From JAFMPW01 sp040830565 (lineage in GTDB: Bacteria; Bacteroidota; Bacteroidia; Flavobacteriales; Flavobacteriaceae): DNA of 23,562 bases. Each line of letters starts with the position of its first letter. The stretch's first letter is position 1. Of this stretch, positions 7,469 through 15,078 are shown piece after piece. The stretch covers positions 1 through 23,562 of the forward strand of contig JBFOMC010000241.1 of NCBI GenBank assembly GCA_040830565.1. Direction: 5' to 3'. A model generated the notes under the pieces. The model saw only the letters and a list, made by a program, of their open reading frames with translations. It was not told the origin of the DNA and searched no databases. Position numbers and translations under genes: made by a program.

Positions 7469-8368
7469 TTAGCCATTAAGTGCCACTACCTCATTCACTT
7501 TGTCGCCCATCATGTTTTTAAGCATATTTTCTATACCGTTTTTAAGGGTGAAAGTAGAAGAAGGGCAGCCACTACAGGCCCCTTGAAGAATAACATTTAC
7601 AGTTTTGCTATCTTCTTCGTAAGATTTGAAGAGGATATTGCCACCATCACTTGCAACAGCGGGCTTAACATACTCATCAAGGATAGCAATGATTTCTTTG
7701 GAAATATCATCAAGATTTGCCGAAGCGATATCGAGGTCTGCAGATTTTTTCCCCACAGGAGTACTCCCCGGAGCTACAGCCTCATTACCATCTGCCAGGA
7801 AATCTCGGATCAATTCTCGCAATTCTCCACTGATCTCATTCCAATCGGCTACCTCATATTTGGTGACCGACACGTAGTTTTCGTCCATAAAAACCTCTTT
7901 AACATAAGGCAAATGAAAGAGCTTTTTTGCTAGGTCGGACGTTCCGGCTTCGTCGATATTTTTGAATTCGAAGGTGTCTGGGACAATGCGGCGGTTGGCC
8001 ACAAACTTCAATACGGCCGGGTTAGGAGTTACCTCGGCATACATGGTTACCGCAAGCTTTTTAGGGCTCTCGTTTTCGATAACGACAGGTTCTCCGGCGT
8101 TCAGATATTCTACCAATTGCTGGGCAACCTCGTCTTTAACATCTTCCCAGGTGACTATATCAAATCGTTCTAAAGCAATAAAATTGCCAGAGATGTACAC
8201 AGTCTTAATAAAAGGAAGGTAAAATAACTGTTGGGCCAGAGGCGAGTTTTTGGCCTCATCAATATTAGCGTATTCGTAATTCTTTCCCTCCACCAAGAAC
8301 TGATTGGATTCAAATTTCAGAATAGCAGGGTTATTGGTCTCAACTACCGTAATCACAAACTCCTTCAT
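7469..8368 (-). CDS. NifU-type Fe-S cluster carrier with duplicated Nfu N-terminal domain
   Basis: 299 residues from the ATG at 8368. Two related Nfu N-terminal domains lie in tandem: residues 1-90 (VETNNPAILKFESNQFLVEG, LAQQLFYLPFIKTVYI, NFIALERFD) and about 108-190 (VTPNPAVLKFVANRRIVP, LAKKLFHLPYVKEVFM, NYVSVTKYE). A linker follows, then a NifU C-terminal domain (about 222-289) with YVKPAVASDGGNI and the CxxC cluster ligands C265/C268 in LQGACSGCPSSTFTLKNGIE. The C-terminal domain binds a [4Fe-4S] cluster at a dimer interface and passes it to apoproteins, probably with the SUF pathway. An in-frame ATG at 8398 would add ten residues, but an exact -7 box lies inside that extension, so the later start is preferred. 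Confidence 0.93.
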   Translation of the reverse strand: MKEFVITVVETNNPAILKFESNQFLVEGKNYEYANIDEAKNSPLAQQLFYLPFIKTVYISGNFIALERFDIVTWEDVKDEVAQQLVEYLNAGEPVVIENESPKKLAVTMYAEVTPNPAVLKFVANRRIVPDTFEFKNIDEAGTSDLAKKLFHLPYVKEVFMDENYVSVTKYEVADWNEISGELRELIRDFLADGNEAVAPGSTPVGKKSADLDIASANLDDISKEIIAILDEYVKPAVASDGGNILFKSYEEDSKTVNVILQGACSGCPSSTFTLKNGIENMLKNMMGDKVNEVVALNG

Positions 8369-8383
8369 ACTTTGAATTTTATG

Positions 8384-8391
8384 CAAAAATA
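8384..8391 (-). promoter_or_regulatory. Candidate nifU -7 promoter box
   Basis: TATTTTTG on the minus strand is an exact TAnnTTTG match, 15 bases before the ATG at 8368, giving a leader of about 10 nt. No clear -33 TTG is seen. The box is downstream of the alternative ATG at 8398, which argues against that start. Confidence 0.5.
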
Positions 8392-8426
8392 CAACCATTT
8401 TCCTACTTAGGCCATATATAATAATG

Positions 8427-8456
8427 TTGGTTTTAAGCCGTTATACTTTATATTTG
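8427..8456 (+). promoter_or_regulatory. Promoter of the PorP/SprF-like gene
   Basis: TTG at 8427-8429, a 19-base spacer, then TATATTTG at 8449-8456: a full match to the Bacteroidota -33/-7 pattern. The start codon at 8490 is 33 bases downstream of the box. The promoter is divergent from the nifU box about 35 bp away. Confidence 0.65.
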
Positions 8457-8489
8457 AACGACATGGCAACCAATAGCCCAGAATCTTAG

Positions 8490-9488
8490 ATGAAAAAATT
8501 CCTATTTATTTTAGTTTCGTTCTTATTCTTTAGCGCCAACACTACTGCTCAGGAAGGTATCCCGGTATATTTTGACTACTTGTCTGATAACTATTATTTG
8601 GTACATCCATCCATGGCAGGAATCGGTCAGGGAGGAAAAGTGCGGTTAACTGCAAGAAAGCAGTGGTTCAGTGTAGATGAAGCACCCAATCTCCAAACCT
8701 TAAACGCCCATTACAGAATTGCGGAAAGCAGTAGTGGGATAGGGGCCATCATTTTTAATGATGCAAATGGATATCATTCCCAAACAGGTGGTAAGCTTAC
8801 CTATGCACATCACTTGAATTTTGGCGGGGACATTAGACTATTAAACCAGCTGTCTTTCGGACTTAGTGCCGGATACATTCAAAGTAGTCTGGATGAAACC
8901 GAATTTAGATCGGTTATACCAGATCCAATAATTACAGGTGCCAGAGAGAGTGTGGGATATTTTAATGTAGATTTTGGCATGTCTTATAATTTCATGGAGT
9001 TTTACGCTCATGCTACCGTTCTCAATGCCCTGGGAAGTGGCCGAGATCTTTACACCGCTATCGAATTTGATAATCTTAGAAGGTACTTACTTTCTGTGGG
9101 ATATGTCTTTGGAAAAAGCGAATGGCGTATAGAACCTTCGGTTTTACTGCAGCTAACAGAATTTACAGAAGAAAAGACGGTCGACTTTAATGCCAAGGTT
9201 TACAAAGATGTAAGTTTTGGAACAGTATGGGGTGGACTCTCATACAGAAGGAGTTTTGACGGAGCACAGTTTCAAACCAACGGTTCCTTTGGGGAGCAAC
9301 GTTTACAATTATTTACTCCAATTGTTGGGGTAAACGTAAACAGATTTATGTTCTCTTATAATTATTCTTATCAGTCCGGGGATATCAGATTAGACAACGG
9401 TGGATTTCATCAAATTACCCTGGGGTACGACTTTGGTCCTGAAAGAGAAAACCGCTACGATTGCTATTGTCCGGCTGCCAATTATTAA
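8490..9488 (+). CDS. PorP/SprF family type IX secretion membrane protein (orphan)
   Basis: 332 residues. A signal peptide (MKKFLFILVSFLFFSANTTA|Q) is followed by a PorP/SprF-type outer-membrane barrel: YLVHPSMAGIGQGGKVRLTARKQW is the characteristic early motif (NPAyaG/R.QW in the family), with alternating beta strands throughout and FHQITLGYDFG as the last strand. PorP/SprF proteins sit in the outer membrane and assist secretion or surface attachment of T9SS cargo, especially type B cargo such as SprB. It has its own good promoter. Unlike the copy at 20927 there is no cargo gene and no OmpA-like gene next to it. The ending RENRYDCYCPAANY, with two cysteines after the last strand, is unusual. 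The cargo is unknown. Confidence 0.85.
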   Translation: MKKFLFILVSFLFFSANTTAQEGIPVYFDYLSDNYYLVHPSMAGIGQGGKVRLTARKQWFSVDEAPNLQTLNAHYRIAESSSGIGAIIFNDANGYHSQTGGKLTYAHHLNFGGDIRLLNQLSFGLSAGYIQSSLDETEFRSVIPDPIITGARESVGYFNVDFGMSYNFMEFYAHATVLNALGSGRDLYTAIEFDNLRRYLLSVGYVFGKSEWRIEPSVLLQLTEFTEEKTVDFNAKVYKDVSFGTVWGGLSYRRSFDGAQFQTNGSFGEQRLQLFTPIVGVNVNRFMFSYNYSYQSGDIRLDNGGFHQITLGYDFGPERENRYDCYCPAANY

Positions 9489-9560
9489 GATGGAATAGCT
9501 ATAAAGCAAACGGGCCTACCCTTTTACAGATAGACCCATCCTCCAACACCAACCAAACTT

Positions 9561-9616
9561 TTAATAGTTAATAGTTAATAGTTAATAGTTAATAGTTAAT
9601 AGTTAATAGTTAATAG
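9561..9616. repeat. Tandem 7-bp array, unit TTAATAG x8
   Basis: Eight perfect TTAATAG units (56 bp). A further 14 bp (exactly two heptads) separates it from the TTACTGA array, so the two arrays share one 7-bp register. Both TAA and TAG occur in each unit, and because 7 is not divisible by 3 the array closes all three forward frames. Confidence 0.97.
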
Positions 9617-9630
9617 TTTTTTGTCTTAAA

Positions 9631-9713
9631 TTACTGATTACTGATTACTGATTACTGATTACTGATTACTGATTACTGATTACTGATTACTGATTACTGA
9701 TTACTGATTACTG
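9631..9713. repeat. Tandem 7-bp array, unit TTACTGA x11 plus a partial
   Basis: Eleven perfect TTACTGA units followed by TTACTG (83 bp). It starts 70 bp, ten heptads, after the first TTAATAG unit. The unit carries TGA forward and TAA in reverse complement. Confidence 0.97.
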
Positions 9714-9717
9714 GAAC

Positions 9718-9755
9718 AAGTTCAAGTTCAAGTGTCAAGCTCAAACTCAAAGCTC
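9718..9755. repeat. Degenerate 6-7 bp repeat (AAGTTC-like)
   Basis: AAGTTC x2, AAGTGTC, AAGCTC, AAACTC, AAAGCTC in succession, following the TTACTGA array after four bases. The unit length varies between 6 and 7. Confidence 0.7.
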
Positions 9756-9822
9756 ACTACATTTAGGATTCAGGAATTTTACTGAACCATTAAACCCTGA
9801 CAACAATTATTATCAGATAACC

Positions 9823-9857
9823 GCTAATTGCTAATTGATTATTGCTAATTGTTTACT
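9823..9857. repeat. Degenerate heptad array, unit GCTAATT
   Basis: GCTAATT x2, GATTATT, GCTAATT, GTTTACT in one 7-bp register; a sixth, weaker heptad (GCTCAAT) would overlap the minus-strand stop codon of the VWA gene at 9862-9860. Confidence 0.75.
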
Positions 9858-9859
9858 GC

Positions 9860-11035
9860 TCAATCCCAGCTATAGTTTTTCTTGGCAGCTTGTCTCACTA
9901 TAGCACTGAGCATAGCATTTTCTAATTCGCCGGTTTCACTCTTCTGATTTTTTACAATGTAGGCCTCGCGTTTGGCATTCGCTTCCTGAATTTGTTTTTG
10001 AATTCTTGAACGCTCAGCTTTTTTGTCCTTGATAATTGCCCTGATCTCAGCTGTTGACTTTCCTTTAAATTCTTCTGGCAATTGATCCTTCTTTACTTTA
10101 GAAAGATCAAAATTGCTGTCCTCAGAGGCATCAACGAGATCCCAGCCGGCATTTTTGTACAATCTTGAGCTTTTACTTACTGCTCTTTTTACAGCTACTG
10201 CTTCTTCCATTTCCATGGCATTGGCATCCTGAACGGACTGCTTTTCCATTTTGGCTGCCCCTAAAGCGCCATAAGAAATGTAAGTCTTGTTAAGCTTTGT
10301 ATTTAGTTTTATGATGACGTCATCGTAGGGGGTGTCTATGTGTACTATATGCCTGTTATGATCAATAGCCATGTATTCTCCTCCTGTTAATACAGCGCCC
10401 GCTTTCCAGTCGGTGTTTATGCCCTGTTCATAGTTGCCACAGAATATGGTGTTTACAACAATGTCTTTTTCCTTTGCATTGGTTACAGCATCCCTGTAAT
10501 TGAGTTTACCTTGAGTAAAAGGTTCATTTCCTGCAATAAAGATCATTTTAAGGTGATCTTCATTCTTACCCCAGTTTAATTGTCGAAGAGAGGTCTGAAT
10601 AACTTCCCCGCAAAATTCTTCTCCACCATTGGTGGTCAGTGAAAAAAGCTTCTCTGAGATTTCGTCCAGGTCACTACTGAAGCCCAACACTTGTTGAATG
10701 TAACCTTCTCTTGAGGAAAGATTATCATTACCGTATTGGTATAAAGCAATTTGCAAGTCGGGCCGGTGATCCTTCCCGCACTTCGCTGTGGTGAACTTGT
10801 TGACGATATCCCATAACTGTGCCTTAGCCTGATTAATTAAGCCATCCATACTATTACTGGTATCTAGAAGTAAGGCGATCTTTACTACATTGTTTGATGC
10901 ATAGGGCTCATTCGCAACGGCCATTGCATTAACGGATTGTGATTTGCTAGCCCGGGCATTAAGCTCACAGGCATAGGTAGTTCCCATGGCTAAACACATA
11001 AACCCTACCCTTAGTAATTGTTTCATATTTTTCAT
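9860..11035 (-). CDS. VWA-domain exported protein
   Basis: 391 residues. A hydrophobic export signal of about 23 residues ends in TTYAC; the cysteine at 23 might be lipidated, but the preceding residues are not a canonical lipobox, so ordinary signal-peptidase cleavage is also possible. A von Willebrand A domain (about 50-255) starts at VKIALLLDTSNSMDGLINQA; DTSNS (58-62) is an intact MIDAS DxSxS motif. LTTNGGEEFCGEVI and MIFIAGNEPFTQG are later strand/loop elements. The tail (about 310-391) is basic and helical (KDKKAERSRIQKQIQEANAKREAYIV) and probably a coiled coil. VWA domains bind protein ligands through a metal ion. It lies 15 bp after the DUF4349 gene, so the two probably form an operon. 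The ligand is unknown. Confidence 0.88.
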   Translation of the reverse strand: MKNMKQLLRVGFMCLAMGTTYACELNARASKSQSVNAMAVANEPYASNNVVKIALLLDTSNSMDGLINQAKAQLWDIVNKFTTAKCGKDHRPDLQIALYQYGNDNLSSREGYIQQVLGFSSDLDEISEKLFSLTTNGGEEFCGEVIQTSLRQLNWGKNEDHLKMIFIAGNEPFTQGKLNYRDAVTNAKEKDIVVNTIFCGNYEQGINTDWKAGAVLTGGEYMAIDHNRHIVHIDTPYDDVIIKLNTKLNKTYISYGALGAAKMEKQSVQDANAMEMEEAVAVKRAVSKSSRLYKNAGWDLVDASEDSNFDLSKVKKDQLPEEFKGKSTAEIRAIIKDKKAERSRIQKQIQEANAKREAYIVKNQKSETGELENAMLSAIVRQAAKKNYSWD

Positions 11036-11050
11036 TTTAATTGTATTTAA

Positions 11051-11920
11051 TTATTGATCTATTCCTTTATGTATTTTTTGTAGCAATCCTAGCTTTTCAA
11101 CACCTAGCAGAAAACAATAGGCAAAGAGAGCCATGAAAAAGAGGGATGCCGTAATTTTCAAATAAGTAACAATGGTCCATTCTAGGGCCACCTTGATGCG
11201 TTGCAGAATACCGATCTCAATTTCCCGCCCTTCAGACAAGGAAAATTTTACCGTGCAAAACTCGTTTTCATCATCAAAGTTGCCGAGACTAACCCCCAAA
11301 TCCTGTAGTTGTTGGTCAATCTCCAGGATGCGGTTTTCCAGCTGCATGAATTCTTCTATTTTACCTCCCTTCAGTTTTAGCTCAACCAATGATGCTCTGA
11401 TATTTTGAAGCGACAATTTTTTAGCATTCAGTTCTTTATATTCGTTGGTTTTGTCCTTTTTGGTGATCTGTTTGCTCAATATTTTGCCAAGTTTTGTCAA
11501 CTGGGCATAGAGATCATCAAAGTTCTCCGGGGGAACACCAATGACCAAATGTGTGTGTCTTGTTCCTGGATTTCCACGCTTATTCTCAAATTGAATAAGT
11601 CCGTCATATGCTGCAATTTGACCTCTTAGTTGTTTTTCTACCTCATCAAACTCGGAAGTCGTGCTGCTTATTTCTGCAATCTTCTCGTACTTCTGATCGA
11701 CCCTAACAGGGCTTTGACCGGCAGTGACTTTGTATTTTTTTGTTGCGTAGTTTTTTCGCTCCAACTGTACGATCTCCATAAAATCCCCGCTAACGAGAGT
11801 CTGCTCCGTAGCAACGTCCTTAGTGTAGCCAAAGGCCAATCTAAAAAGGAAAAGAGCTATAAAACCCAATAACAAAATGGCCATAAGTCTTTTATACCTT
11901 CTCTTCATTGTAGCATTCAT
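11051..11920 (-). CDS. DUF4349 membrane protein
   Basis: 289 residues. A basic N-terminus with a membrane segment (about 12-31, MAILLLGFIALFLFRLAF) is followed by an exported domain with DUF4349-type features: paired beta segments (YDGLIQFENKRG, THLVIGVPPENFDDLYAQL), a long coiled coil at about 155-210 (KDKTNEYKELNAKKLSLQNI, then LENRILEIDQQLQDLG), and a return strand (FCTVKFSLSEG). A second membrane segment is at about 249-273. The topology suggests a periplasmic loop between two inner-membrane helices. The function of DUF4349 is not established. A second ATG four codons in (11908) is an alternative start. It heads an operon with the VWA gene and is transcribed divergently from the histidine-kinase gene. 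Confidence 0.88.
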   Translation of the reverse strand: MNATMKRRYKRLMAILLLGFIALFLFRLAFGYTKDVATEQTLVSGDFMEIVQLERKNYATKKYKVTAGQSPVRVDQKYEKIAEISSTTSEFDEVEKQLRGQIAAYDGLIQFENKRGNPGTRHTHLVIGVPPENFDDLYAQLTKLGKILSKQITKKDKTNEYKELNAKKLSLQNIRASLVELKLKGGKIEEFMQLENRILEIDQQLQDLGVSLGNFDDENEFCTVKFSLSEGREIEIGILQRIKVALEWTIVTYLKITASLFFMALFAYCFLLGVEKLGLLQKIHKGIDQ

Positions 11921-11951
11921 TTGTTGTCATTTTGAACACTAAAAGTAGGAG

Positions 11952-11977
11952 CAAAGTATTTTTTAAAAAACCAGCAA
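11952..11977 (-). promoter_or_regulatory. Weak candidate promoter of the DUF4349-VWA operon
   Basis: On the minus strand TTG (11977-11975), 16 bases, then TACTTTG (11958-11952), which is the TAnnTTTG box with one spacer base missing. It lies about 31 bases before the start codon. A plausible match only. Confidence 0.3.
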
Positions 11978-12040
11978 TGAGGGAAAGCGCACTTTGAATG
12001 AGTCACTGGTCATCCTCAATGCGGGAGGGCCAATAATAGG

Positions 12041-12068
12041 GCTATAAATGGTGGTATATAGCTTTTTT
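12041..12068 (+). promoter_or_regulatory. Hairpin plus T-run in the leader of the histidine-kinase gene
   Basis: GCTATA (12041-12046) pairs with TATAGC (12057-12062), with a 10-base loop, followed by six T residues. It has the form of a small terminator but no plus-strand gene precedes it; it is 54 bases ahead of the kinase ATG. It could be an attenuator if a promoter lies further upstream, or chance. Weak -7-like boxes (TAAGTTTA, TACCTTGT) lie between it and the ATG. Confidence 0.3.
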
Positions 12069-12122
12069 CACATTTTTTAAAACCGCATAAATCCACTAAG
12101 TTTACCTTGTTTAAATCACATA

Positions 12123-14330
12123 ATGAAGCAAATTCTATACATCCCTGTTTTCTTTTTCCTGGCAGTTGTGACATGCTATGCGCAGCAACCTCAGGAGCGT
12201 GCCAGCTTCCAGATTAAGGGTGCTGTTAAAGGAAAGGAAAATCGTTCCCCTTTGTCCGGAGTTGAAGTCTCTACAGATAAAGGAGCGTATACTCTTACTG
12301 ATGCACTTGGTGAATTTAGGATCAGAGCTTCCATTGGCGATGTAATCACCTTTGAAAGCCCTGATATTGAAACAGTAAGATACACCATCAAAAGTGACGA
12401 GGATATAGAGGTAGAAGTGGAAGGATATTCTAAAAGTAAGCTGGGTAGAAGCAGGTCTGAGCCAACCAAATCTGTTGTCAATCTCCACAAAAGCTATTTG
12501 GATTCTGCCAATTTTTACAAACGCTCAGACATTGAAAAGAGTATTGATTTTGTTGCGCAATCCATAGCTCAATTAGGAAAAAGAGGAAATAAGCAAGAGT
12601 TAGCCAAGTCCTTTACCACTTTGGGTGAAATATATCAATACTACAAGCAATATGATCTTGCTATAGCGAACTATGAGGATGCGCTTGCAGCGTATAACAC
12701 TACAAGGACTACACTCTTACTTGCCAAGGTATACTTCCTTAATAAAGAGCTAGACAAATCTGAAAATTTGCTTGTGCCGTTACTTAAAATCGAAAACCTA
12801 GTGCCGTACCAGAGAATAGAACTCTATGAGAACCTGGGCGACGTTTACAGAGAAAAGGGAGAGACCAATAAGGCTGTAGCACATTATGAGGAAGGGCTGA
12901 CAATCGCAAGAAAAAATCAGGTAGCTCCTAAGTTACCCGACTTAAATTCCAAAATTGCAGATGCTTACGCTAAGGACAACAGATTACAAGAGGCTGAGGC
13001 CTTTTATGACAGTTCTTTGGAACAAGCGAGCAATCAGGCTCCGGCCAGAGCCGTACAAGAGCGAGAGAAGGTTGCAGATTTTTACAATAAAAGAAGCCAG
13101 TTCGAAGATGAAATAAAGCTGAGAAAGCAAAGCAAGGAAGAATTAAAAAAGTTGCCTGCTGCCGTGGAAAACAATAAGGCGGTAGGGTTTTTAAACAATG
13201 ATTCTATCACCACCCAAAAGATAAATTATAAAATTGCGAATGCTTATATAGCCCAGGATAAATATGACGAGGCAATCCCTTATCTGGAGGAGAGTATTAA
13301 GGAAGCAGATAACGACAATGATCTTGTAGTGCAGAAAGACGCTACCAGGAAATTATCGGAAGTATATGAATACAAGGGCGATTTTACCAAGGCCTTTGAA
13401 ACCTACCAAAAGTATGTAGCGGTGGTAGATACTTTGTATATCAGAAAAGAGCAGGAGATTTCAAGAGCTGCAAGATTTAACCGGGAAATTGCCTCCAAGC
13501 AAAGTAGAATTACCGGCCTTGAGCAAGAACGGGAACTTTCACAAAGTAAGTATGACTTGGCCCTGACAGAGCAACAGCTCTTCCAGGAAACAAACAAGCG
13601 CCAAAAATGGGTAATTTATTCACTATTACTGGGCCTGACCCTTACCGGGCTTGCTGCTTTTTTCTTTTATCGAAGTAATAAACAACAAAAGCTGGCCAAT
13701 AATTTGCTTGCGCTTAAATCCTTGAGGTCGCAAATGAATCCACATTTCATTTTCAATGCCCTTAATTCTGTTAACAATTATATCGCTAAGAGCGATGAGC
13801 GCAGCGCTAATAGATATCTAAGTGAATTTTCAACCCTGATGCGGGCCGTTCTTGAAAATTCTGAAGAGGACTTTATTCCGTTAAGCAAGGAATTGGAGTT
13901 GCTAGAATTATACGTTAAGCTAGAGCACTCCCGTTTTCCGGAAAAGTTCGATTACGATATAAGTATTGACAAGGGCATAGATATTGAGGCATTTAAGATC
14001 CCACCAATGCTACTGCAGCCCTACATTGAAAATGCTATTTGGCACGGGCTTCGTTATAAAGAAGAGAAAGGTTTTCTGAAGATTGCCCTCAATCAAAGAA
14101 GTAAGGGGATGATAGAGATATTGATAACGGATAACGGTATTGGACGAAAACGGTCAGCTGAATTAAAGACCATGAATCAAAAAAAGCAAAAATCCAAAGG
14201 AATGGGGAACATCAAAAAGCGGATCTCTATACTGAATGATATGTACAAGGATAAGGTAACCGTAAATATTAAGGATTTGGAGAAGGATGAAACAGGAACT
14301 TCGGTCATGTTAACCTTAAAAAGAGATTGA
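12123..14330 (+). CDS. TPR sensor histidine kinase, LytS/His_kinase type, with N-terminal carboxypeptidase-regulatory-like domain
   Basis: 735 residues. A signal peptide ends near residue 20 (TCYA|QQ). A beta-sandwich carboxypeptidase-regulatory-like domain spans about 28-100 (KGAVKGKENRSPLSGVEVST, TLTDALGEFRIRASIGDVI). TPR helices run from about 130 to 440, and a coiled coil at about 440-490 leads to one membrane helix (about 496-516, WVIYSLLLGLTLTGLAAFFF). The cytoplasmic His_kinase domain has the phosphoacceptor H541 in QMNPHFIFNALNSVNNYI. The ATPase domain has PPMLLQPYIENAIWHGL (N637), DNGIG (670-674) and KGMGNIKKRI. The sensor region is therefore periplasmic. The stop codon shares its last base with the ATG of the LytTR regulator, so the pair is translationally coupled. 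The signal is unknown. Confidence 0.95.
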   Translation: MKQILYIPVFFFLAVVTCYAQQPQERASFQIKGAVKGKENRSPLSGVEVSTDKGAYTLTDALGEFRIRASIGDVITFESPDIETVRYTIKSDEDIEVEVEGYSKSKLGRSRSEPTKSVVNLHKSYLDSANFYKRSDIEKSIDFVAQSIAQLGKRGNKQELAKSFTTLGEIYQYYKQYDLAIANYEDALAAYNTTRTTLLLAKVYFLNKELDKSENLLVPLLKIENLVPYQRIELYENLGDVYREKGETNKAVAHYEEGLTIARKNQVAPKLPDLNSKIADAYAKDNRLQEAEAFYDSSLEQASNQAPARAVQEREKVADFYNKRSQFEDEIKLRKQSKEELKKLPAAVENNKAVGFLNNDSITTQKINYKIANAYIAQDKYDEAIPYLEESIKEADNDNDLVVQKDATRKLSEVYEYKGDFTKAFETYQKYVAVVDTLYIRKEQEISRAARFNREIASKQSRITGLEQERELSQSKYDLALTEQQLFQETNKRQKWVIYSLLLGLTLTGLAAFFFYRSNKQQKLANNLLALKSLRSQMNPHFIFNALNSVNNYIAKSDERSANRYLSEFSTLMRAVLENSEEDFIPLSKELELLELYVKLEHSRFPEKFDYDISIDKGIDIEAFKIPPMLLQPYIENAIWHGLRYKEEKGFLKIALNQRSKGMIEILITDNGIGRKRSAELKTMNQKKQKSKGMGNIKKRISILNDMYKDKVTVNIKDLEKDETGTSVMLTLKRD

Positions 14331-15061
14331 TGAAATTAAAAGCGATAATAGTAGAGGACGAGGCTAACAGCAGGGAAATATTGCGTAATTACTTGCTGAA
14401 GTACTGTGCTGATGTTGATCTCCGGGGGGAGGCGGCAAATATTGAAGAGGGCCTTAAGCTTATAGACGAGACCTCTCCGGATCTGGTATTTCTGGATGTG
14501 GAAATGCCCTTTGGAAATGCCTTTGACCTTTTGGATCAGCTTCCTGACAGAACCTTTGAGACGGTTTTTGTAACGGCTTATAATCAGTACGCCATGGATG
14601 CGCTGAACAATCACGCGGCTTATTATCTAATGAAACCGATTAATATTGATGAACTGGTAAAAGCGGTAAACTATGTAAAGGAAATAAAGGAAAAGGAAGA
14701 GGCCTTAGACGATCGGATACTGAGTTCAAAGCTTAAGAAGGTAGATGGTAAGATTACCTTACCTCAACAAGATGGTTTTCAGGTGCTGAATGTATCAGAC
14801 ATTCTTTTTTGTAAAGCGGATGACAATTATACAGAGATATATCTGGAGCATAAAAAATTACTTGTGAGTAAGACCTTAAAGTATTTTGAAGAAGCTTTGG
14901 CCGATTTTACGTTTGCACGTATTCATAAGTCGTATTTGGTAAACGTAAATGAGGTGGTCAAATATAAAAAAGGTAAAGGAGGTAGCGTGGTAATTTCGAA
15001 TGGGAAAGAACTGCTGGTTTCAGCCTCCAAAAAGAAACAGCTTTTGTCTTATTTTGAGTAA
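14330..15061 (+). CDS. LytTR-family response regulator
   Basis: 243 residues from the ATG at 14330 (a TTG just upstream is not needed). The receiver domain has acidic residues E9-D10-E11, phosphoacceptor D56 in VFLDVEMP, the T/A switch in VFVTAYNQYAMDAL, and the K of MKPINIDEL. A LytTR DNA-binding domain follows at about 140-243: DILFCKADDNYTEIYLEHKK, then FARIHKSYLVNVNEVVKYKK, ending LLVSASKKKQLLSYF. It is a dimeric transcription factor phosphorylated by the kinase encoded immediately upstream (TGATG overlap). The target genes are not identifiable; the divergent DUF4349-VWA operon is one local candidate. The stop codon is 17 bp before the heptad-repeat block. Confidence 0.96.
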   Translation: MKLKAIIVEDEANSREILRNYLLKYCADVDLRGEAANIEEGLKLIDETSPDLVFLDVEMPFGNAFDLLDQLPDRTFETVFVTAYNQYAMDALNNHAAYYLMKPINIDELVKAVNYVKEIKEKEEALDDRILSSKLKKVDGKITLPQQDGFQVLNVSDILFCKADDNYTEIYLEHKKLLVSKTLKYFEEALADFTFARIHKSYLVNVNEVVKYKKGKGGSVVISNGKELLVSASKKKQLLSYFE

Positions 15062-15078
15062 CTCCGGAATTAACAATT

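Larger units (their letters stand above)
9489..9859. other. Gene-free convergent gap filled with short tandem repeats
   Basis: 371 bp between the convergent PorP/SprF-like and VWA genes. It begins with an imperfect hairpin (GGGcCTA at 9512-9518, TAGaCCC at 9531-9537, no T-run), then carries two long perfect 7-bp repeat arrays, a degenerate 6-7 bp array and a degenerate heptad array running up to the VWA stop codon (each listed separately). I see no credible gene, tRNA or promoter in it. Confidence 0.8.

Noticed and set aside
7406..7933. 175-residue plus-strand open frame
   Set aside because: Antisense to nifU, which has full domain support; no recognisable motifs or initiation signals.
9561..9713. 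Possible CRISPR array
   Set aside because: Units are 7 bp, contiguous and without spacers; no cas genes are present.
9561..9713. Origin iterons or a DnaA-box cluster
   Set aside because: No DnaA-box-like 9-mers, no AT-rich unwinding element beside dnaA/dnaN-type genes, and units differ from one array to the next.
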